Source: Betaproteobacteria bacterium (lineage in GTDB: Bacteria > Pseudomonadota > Gammaproteobacteria > Burkholderiales > Rhodocyclaceae). Taken from it: a stretch of 36,168 nt of DNA. The notes under the pieces are model-generated. The model did not search any database. It saw nothing but the letters and a program-made list of their open reading frames with translations, and was not told where the DNA came from. The stretch lies in contig JACQYB010000012.1 in NCBI GenBank assembly GCA_016208415.1, positions 1-36,168 on the forward strand, written 5' to 3'. The position numbers and the translations under genes are program-made. The first letter of the stretch is position 1. Each line of letters starts with the position of its first letter. Positions 32,104 to 36,168 of the stretch are shown here, piece by piece.

Positions 32104-32860
32104 ATGGATGACACCCTTGATCGCCCGCACCTCGTTCGCGCACTGCGCCGGGTGCTTCGTCCGCTGGTGCGGCTGATGCTCGCCCGCGGGATGACCTACC
32201 CCCACGTGGCGGAGATGCTCAAGGAGGTTTTCGTCGACGTGGCCGAGGCGGAGTTCCGCCTGGAGCAGCGGGCGCAGACCGACAGCCGCATCAGCCTGCT
32301 CAGCGGCGTGCACCGCAAGGACGTGCGCCGCCTGCGCGGTGCGCCGCGCGCTGCCGGCGATGCCCTGCCGGCCCAGCTTACCCTGGGGGCGCAACTCGTC
32401 ACGTTGTGGACGCAGGACTTCCGCGACGGGCAGCGACGTCCGGCTGCCCTGCCGCGGCTGGCCAGTGTCGGCGGCGAGCGCTCCTTCGAGGCGCTGGTGG
32501 CGCGGGTGAGCAAGGACATCCGCTCCCGGGTGGTGCTGGACGAATGGCTCAGACTGGGGGTGGCCAGCCTCAACGAGCGCGACGAGGTGGTACTGAATAC
32601 CGATGCCTTCATCCCGCGCGCGGACTTCGGCCAGATGGCGGACTACTTCCTTCGATGCCCTGAGCGCCGAGGGCGCGCAGGAGCTGGGTGAATTGGCCAC
32701 CACGGCGGGCATGGCGGCGCTGAAGGCGCTGGCCGGGCGCGCCCAGGAACGGGAAACACGCGACGCTGCCGAGGCGGGGCCAAGACGTCGCATCACCTTC
32801 GGCGTTTACTTCTATAGCGACGCCGCGGACCAGGATCGGGAAGGGGAGAACGGAGCATGA
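32104..32860 (+). pseudogene. DUF6502 family protein, frameshifted
   Basis: The frame from ATG 32104 (RALRRVLRPLVRLMLARGMTY, then LSGVHRKDVRRLR and DEWLRLGVA) matches DUF6502, a family with a winged-helix-like N-terminus. It reads through MADYFLR and then leaves the family, stopping at 32691. The family continues in the +2 frame from about 32650 (FDALSAEGAQELGELATTAG to FGVYFYSDA), ending at 32860. The segment that usually lies between Y-F and the F-D-A-L-S motif (roughly 25 residues) is missing. A deletion between TACTTC-like repeats is the likely cause. The last 4 bases overlap the next gene. Confidence 0.75.
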
Positions 32861-34119
32861 GCGGTCAGGCAGCGCAGTCCCGCCCAAGGCGGGCAGGCTG
32901 GGTGCGGATGCTGGCGGGCCTGCTGGCGGCCGCGGGCATCGCCTGGGCAACTCCCGTGGTGGCGGCACCGGCCTGCGTGGCGCCCGCCCCGGTTGCGGGT
33001 GGCATCGGAGGAACGGGCCAGCCCATACCCTCCCGGCCCACGGCGGAGATTGACGCGCGGGCCGCGGGCGGCATCGGCGGCACGGGCGCGATGGCTGCGG
33101 GCGGCATCGGCGGCACCGGGATCGTCGGCGCCATCACCGGCTTTGCCAGCATCTGCGTCAACGGGCTGGAAATCGAGTTCGACGCCGCCACTCCCGTGAG
33201 CGTCAACGGCCGCACCGCCCGCGCCGATGCCCTGGCGCTGGGCCAGGTGGTGGCGGTGCATGCCGGCTCCACCGCGCGCGGCCTGGTGGCGAACGACATC
33301 GCGGTGGTCCATGCGATGGAGGGGCCGGTCACGGCGGTGGAAGGCGGGCTGAAGGTGATGGACCGGCCTGTTCGTGCGGACGCCGCCACCGTGCTGGCCG
33401 GCGTGCCTGCCGTGGAAGCGCTGCGGGTGGGCCAGTCGGTGCGGATAAGCGGCTTCGGCGACGTGCGCGGGGAGTTGCTGGCGACGCGCATCGAGGCGGT
33501 GGCCGATCTCGAAGGCGCAAGCGCCGTGGGCCTGCTCGCGCGCGGCGCGCAAACCGGCATGGTCATCGACGGCGTCGCCGTTGCGGGCGTGGCGGCGGAG
33601 GCTGCCGGGGAGGCGGTGCTGGTGCGCGGTCGCTGGGATGGCCGGGCACTGGTGGCCGCGGATCGCCAGCCCGATCCGGCTCGCGCCGTGGCGCAGCGCT
33701 CCGGGCGCGTGGTGGTGGAGGGCCTCGCCCACGCCATGCCCGCCGCGGGCATGCTGGTCATCAGCGGCTTCGAGGTGCAGGTGCCCGAGGGCATCGCCGC
33801 GGAGGGCGTGGCGATGCCGGATCTCGCCCCGGGACGGCGCATTCGCGTTCAGGGCATTCCCCTGGGGCCGGGGCGCATCCGTGCCGAGCGCCTCATGCCC
33901 GACATGCCCCGGGACGGGCGAGGGGCCACGCAAACGAACGGCGGGCACCAACCCGGCCAGGGGCGGGACGACCGGATTCAGCGGCCGGAAGGCATGGAGC
34001 GTCGCTCCCCGCTGGATCGGCCGCCGATGATGCAGCGCATGCAGACGAGTCCTGGCGGCACCATGATGGGTGGGTCGGGCGGCACGAACATGGGCGGCAC
34101 GAACAATCCGCAGCGGTGA
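32857..34119 (+). CDS. DUF5666-domain secreted protein with GGIGGTG repeats
   Basis: 420 residues with a signal peptide (1-37, ending V-V-A-A-P). Three AGGIGGTG units follow at about 48-90. Then come repeated small beta domains of DUF5666 type (GFASICVNGLEIEFDAATPV, GQVVAVHAG, and GPVTAVEGGLKVMDRPVR through LRVGQSVRISGFG). The C-terminal 80 residues are Met/Gly/Asn-rich and disordered (MMQRMQTSPGG to GGTNMGGTNN). DUF5666 proteins occur with DUF6502 and outer-membrane proteins. Function is unknown; envelope location is predicted. The ATG overlaps the DUF6502 stop. Confidence 0.78.
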   Translation: MSGQAAQSRPRRAGWVRMLAGLLAAAGIAWATPVVAAPACVAPAPVAGGIGGTGQPIPSRPTAEIDARAAGGIGGTGAMAAGGIGGTGIVGAITGFASICVNGLEIEFDAATPVSVNGRTARADALALGQVVAVHAGSTARGLVANDIAVVHAMEGPVTAVEGGLKVMDRPVRADAATVLAGVPAVEALRVGQSVRISGFGDVRGELLATRIEAVADLEGASAVGLLARGAQTGMVIDGVAVAGVAAEAAGEAVLVRGRWDGRALVAADRQPDPARAVAQRSGRVVVEGLAHAMPAAGMLVISGFEVQVPEGIAAEGVAMPDLAPGRRIRVQGIPLGPGRIRAERLMPDMPRDGRGATQTNGGHQPGQGRDDRIQRPEGMERRSPLDRPPMMQRMQTSPGGTMMGGSGGTNMGGTNNPQR

Positions 34120-34214
34120 GTGGCCATACCCCGGCGGCCCGTCCCTGGCCGTTTCCGGGGACCGGCCAGCGGATGGGCCGCCCGCAGATCACGAAACATG
34201 GAGCGCATTGAACG

Positions 34215-34988
34215 ATGAAGAAGACGATTGCGGCCGTGGCCGCAGCCCTCGCCCTGGCGGTCCCCCAGGCGTTGGCGCAGGGGCGGTGGAGCGTGGCCGC
34301 GGGCGCCGAATACAGCACCGGGCGCTACGGTGCCACCGAAGCCACCGAGGTGTGGTACCTGCCGGTGACGGGCCGTTACGACAGCGGCCCTCTTTCGCTC
34401 AGACTGACGGTGCCCTGGCTGCGCGTCACCGGTCCGGGCAGCGTGGTGGGGGGCAATGGCAGCCAGGTCCAGGTTTCCGCCACGGCAGCATCGACGCGCC
34501 GTACCGAGTCCGGCCTGGGTGACGTGGTCGCCACCGCAGGGTACGCGGTGTTTCACGATCCCCAGCGCAGCGTGCTGCTGGATCTCACCGGCAAGATCAA
34601 GTTTGCCACCGCCGACGCGGGCAAGGGCCTGGGCACGGGGGCCGACGACTATTCCCTGCAGCTCGACCTGTCGCGACAGATGGGTACGTGGTCGGCCTTC
34701 GGCAGCCTGGGCTGGCGCAGGATGGGCGACCCCGACTGGGCCGATTTCCGCGATCCCTGGTTTGCCAGCGTCGGCGCCAGTTACCGGCTGAACGGCACCA
34801 CCCACCTGGGGGCGGCCTACGACTACCGCCAGCGGCTGCTCGACTCCACCGCCCCGCTGAGCGAAATCAACCTGTTCCTCAACCGCGACCTGGGGCGCAA
34901 CCGCAGGCTCCAGGCCTACCTGATCAAGGGGTTGTCGGACGGCTCCCCCGACTGGGGCGCGGGCGCGTCGGTGACGTTCGCGTTCTGA
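34215..34988 (+). CDS. Outer-membrane beta-barrel protein
   Basis: 257 residues with a signal peptide (1-21, A-L-A-Q). The mature chain is a series of amphipathic strands (WSVAAGAEYSTGRYG, PLSLRLTVPWLRVTG, WFASVGASYRLNGTT) ending in F-A-F, the usual C-terminal aromatic for barrel assembly. The pattern resembles transporter-like barrels of the MetA/phenol-degradation group. Substrate unknown. It is 95 bp downstream of the DUF5666 gene and probably in one unit with it. Confidence 0.75.
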   Translation: MKKTIAAVAAALALAVPQALAQGRWSVAAGAEYSTGRYGATEATEVWYLPVTGRYDSGPLSLRLTVPWLRVTGPGSVVGGNGSQVQVSATAASTRRTESGLGDVVATAGYAVFHDPQRSVLLDLTGKIKFATADAGKGLGTGADDYSLQLDLSRQMGTWSAFGSLGWRRMGDPDWADFRDPWFASVGASYRLNGTTHLGAAYDYRQRLLDSTAPLSEINLFLNRDLGRNRRLQAYLIKGLSDGSPDWGAGASVTFAF

Positions 34989-35014
34989 GGGGGCGGCGCA
35001 TCCATGACGGATGC

Positions 35015-35830
35015 TCACCCCTGCGCCCGCAGCCAGTCGCGCCACTGCGGCAGCAGCGCGGGGGTGCGCGCGGCGACGACGGAGCGCTTCCAGGGGTCGT
35101 CGGCGTCGAAGTCGTCGTGGGTCAGGGTGCACATGGCACCGCCGGCCTCGGCGAGGATGAGCTGTCCGGCGCAGTAGTCCCACAGCATCTGGCCGCCATG
35201 CAGGTAGACGTCCAGCCGCCCGGCGGCCACAAAGCACCATTCCAGGGCGCTGGAGCCGAAGCTGCGCTGGGAGTGGTAGGGCGGGCGATCCGCCAGGCGC
35301 TTGGCCAGGATCCGCGGCACGCGCTTGAAATCCACGCCGGCCACGCATTGCGCCAGCGTTGCCGGCGTATCGCGCAGCGGCAGGCGCAGGCCGTTGAGCC
35401 AGGCGCCATGCCCGCGTTCGGCGGCGAAGGCCTCGCCGCTGGCGGGGTTGTAGACCAGCGCCAGTTGCGGGCGCCGCCCCACCATCCAGGCCACGGACAC
35501 GGCGAAGAAGGGGATGCCGTTGATGAAGTTGGTGGTGCCGTCGATGGGGTCGATGCACCAGAAGCCCGCATCGCCGGCCTCCCGGATCTCCTGTTGGCGC
35601 GCGGCCGGCATTTCCTCGCCCAGTACCGGGCCGTCGATGATCCGGGGCAGCCGTTGCGCCAGCGCCGCCTGGGCCGCCAGGTCCACCTCGGTGAGCAGGC
35701 TGCCGTCGGCCTTGTGGGCGCGCACGGCGGTGAGGTAGCGCGCCATGATCACCTCCCGGGCGATGTCGCGCACCGCGGCGGTGAGGGCTTCGATGCGGGG
35801 GTAGGGGGGTGTGGCGGGTGTTTCTGTCAT
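35015..35830 (-). CDS. Inositol monophosphatase-family enzyme (SuhB/HisN-like)
   Basis: 271 residues. It has the Mg2+-binding motifs G71-E-E, D94-P-I-D97-G-T-T and WDYCAG (about 216-221) of the FIG superfamily, so it should be an active phosphatase. Substrate choice between inositol phosphate, histidinol phosphate and PAP cannot be made from the motifs. Its end is close to the barrel gene, on the opposite strand. No operon partner is visible. Confidence 0.9.
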   Translation of the reverse strand: MTETPATPPYPRIEALTAAVRDIAREVIMARYLTAVRAHKADGSLLTEVDLAAQAALAQRLPRIIDGPVLGEEMPAARQQEIREAGDAGFWCIDPIDGTTNFINGIPFFAVSVAWMVGRRPQLALVYNPASGEAFAAERGHGAWLNGLRLPLRDTPATLAQCVAGVDFKRVPRILAKRLADRPPYHSQRSFGSSALEWCFVAAGRLDVYLHGGQMLWDYCAGQLILAEAGGAMCTLTHDDFDADDPWKRSVVAARTPALLPQWRDWLRAQG

Positions 35831-35896
35831 GGGCGGGCTTCCGGGACGCCGGCGGCGCGTGATCGTGCATCGGCCGTACCGGTGTGCGGGGATGAT

Positions 35897-36131
35897 CCTT
35901 GATTCCTCGGTTGACCGCTCGTTTTCCCTCGGGAGGCCGCATGGAGTTTGAGGTCTGCGCCTTCGCCCACGCGCACCGGATGGGTGAGCCCGCTACGCGC
36001 CCGATTGCGCGCCTGCCGGGCCGTCTGGCGGCGTTGCTCCTCGTTGCGGGGGGCGGCCCCGCGGCCTCGTCGCGCCTTGCCAGCCGACCCGGCAGGCCCA
36101 CACTCGGGCGCGTTCAACCGAGGAATCAAGG
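35897..36131. mobile_element. 235-bp MITE-like element with 18-bp inverted ends
   Basis: CCTTGATTCCTCGGTTGA (35897-35914) is the exact complement of TCAACCGAGGAATCAAGG (36114-36131). ATGAT flanks both sides (35892-35896 and 36132-36136), a 5-bp target duplication. An open frame of about 60 codons inside shows no transposase motif. It sits upstream of the phosphatase gene. The family is not the same as the MITE at 12717. The remaining 32 bases of the window hold nothing I can name. Confidence 0.8.
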
Positions 36132-36168
36132 ATGATAGCAGCCTCCGAAGTGAGATAAGCTCGCGGGC

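Noticed and set aside
33978-36101. 707-codon - strand frame over the barrel and phosphatase genes
   Set aside because: It crosses genes on both strands and only gives Arg/Gly/Pro-rich sequence; the phosphatase motifs lie in a different - strand frame.
35941-36135. Small + frame inside the right-hand MITE
   Set aside because: No ribosome site, no family features, and it runs through the inverted repeat of the element.

Overview
The window is GC-rich DNA with the gene style of a betaproteobacterium, possibly Rhodocyclales-like. That is an inference from codon and base use, a copper-efflux locus of Cus type and the type I restriction genes; there is no rRNA or other taxonomic marker here. Almost all genes are on the + strand. 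I see no tRNA, rRNA or CRISPR array.

Left third (1-13200): a defence and toxin-antitoxin (TA) island. A type I restriction-modification system (hsdR, hsdS, then hsdM 3 kb later) is interrupted between hsdS and hsdM by two TA-like modules: an Xre/ImmA-type regulator with a DUF4411 PIN-like protein, and a winged-helix/MNT nucleotidyltransferase with a HEPN protein. After hsdM lies a debris field: the 3' end of a second hsdR, a Phd/RelE TA pair, 5' and 3' scraps of a second hsdS and the first codons of a second hsdM. Then come an AbiEi/AbiEii-like pair with a broken second gene and a BrnT/BrnA pair on the - strand. The seams of this mosaic carry four copies of the 3' end of a cupredoxin (blue copper protein) gene, with up to about 235 bp of its downstream flank. 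These copies look like the homology seeds by which cassettes were swapped. A 164-bp MITE with perfect 14-bp ends and a 6-bp target duplication, and a second nested inverted repeat, close the island.

Middle (13200-29600): a copper/silver resistance region. It has an EamA transporter with a His-rich tail, CusF, the CusC-CusB-CusA efflux pump (CusB carries its own C-terminal CusF domain), a truncated second cusF, a Met-rich periplasmic protein, a DUF5676 membrane protein, a zinc-ribbon HD-GYP protein and a damaged copper P1B-ATPase. These are followed by SHOCT and DUF2933 small membrane proteins, an isoprenylcysteine methyltransferase-like protein, a DegS-like protease and an orphan Rieske protein. 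A CzcE-like periplasmic protein faces them on the - strand. Three transcription units (cusF, the Met-rich gene, czcE) share an upstream box GTAATC-N5-GTCA, whose 11-bp half-site spacing suits an OmpR/CopR-type response regulator. No such regulator is encoded in the window.

Right third (29900-36168): an RTX-type calcium-binding secreted protein and a small secreted protein on the - strand. A frameshifted DUF6502 gene, a DUF5666 protein and an outer-membrane beta-barrel are on the + strand, and an inositol-monophosphatase-family enzyme is on the - strand. Last is a second MITE-like element with 18-bp inverted ends and a 5-bp duplication.

Overall, the island shows active gene turnover: intact modules sit beside broken relatives, and several junctions can be read to the base. 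Functions are family-level assignments from motifs; no database search was possible.
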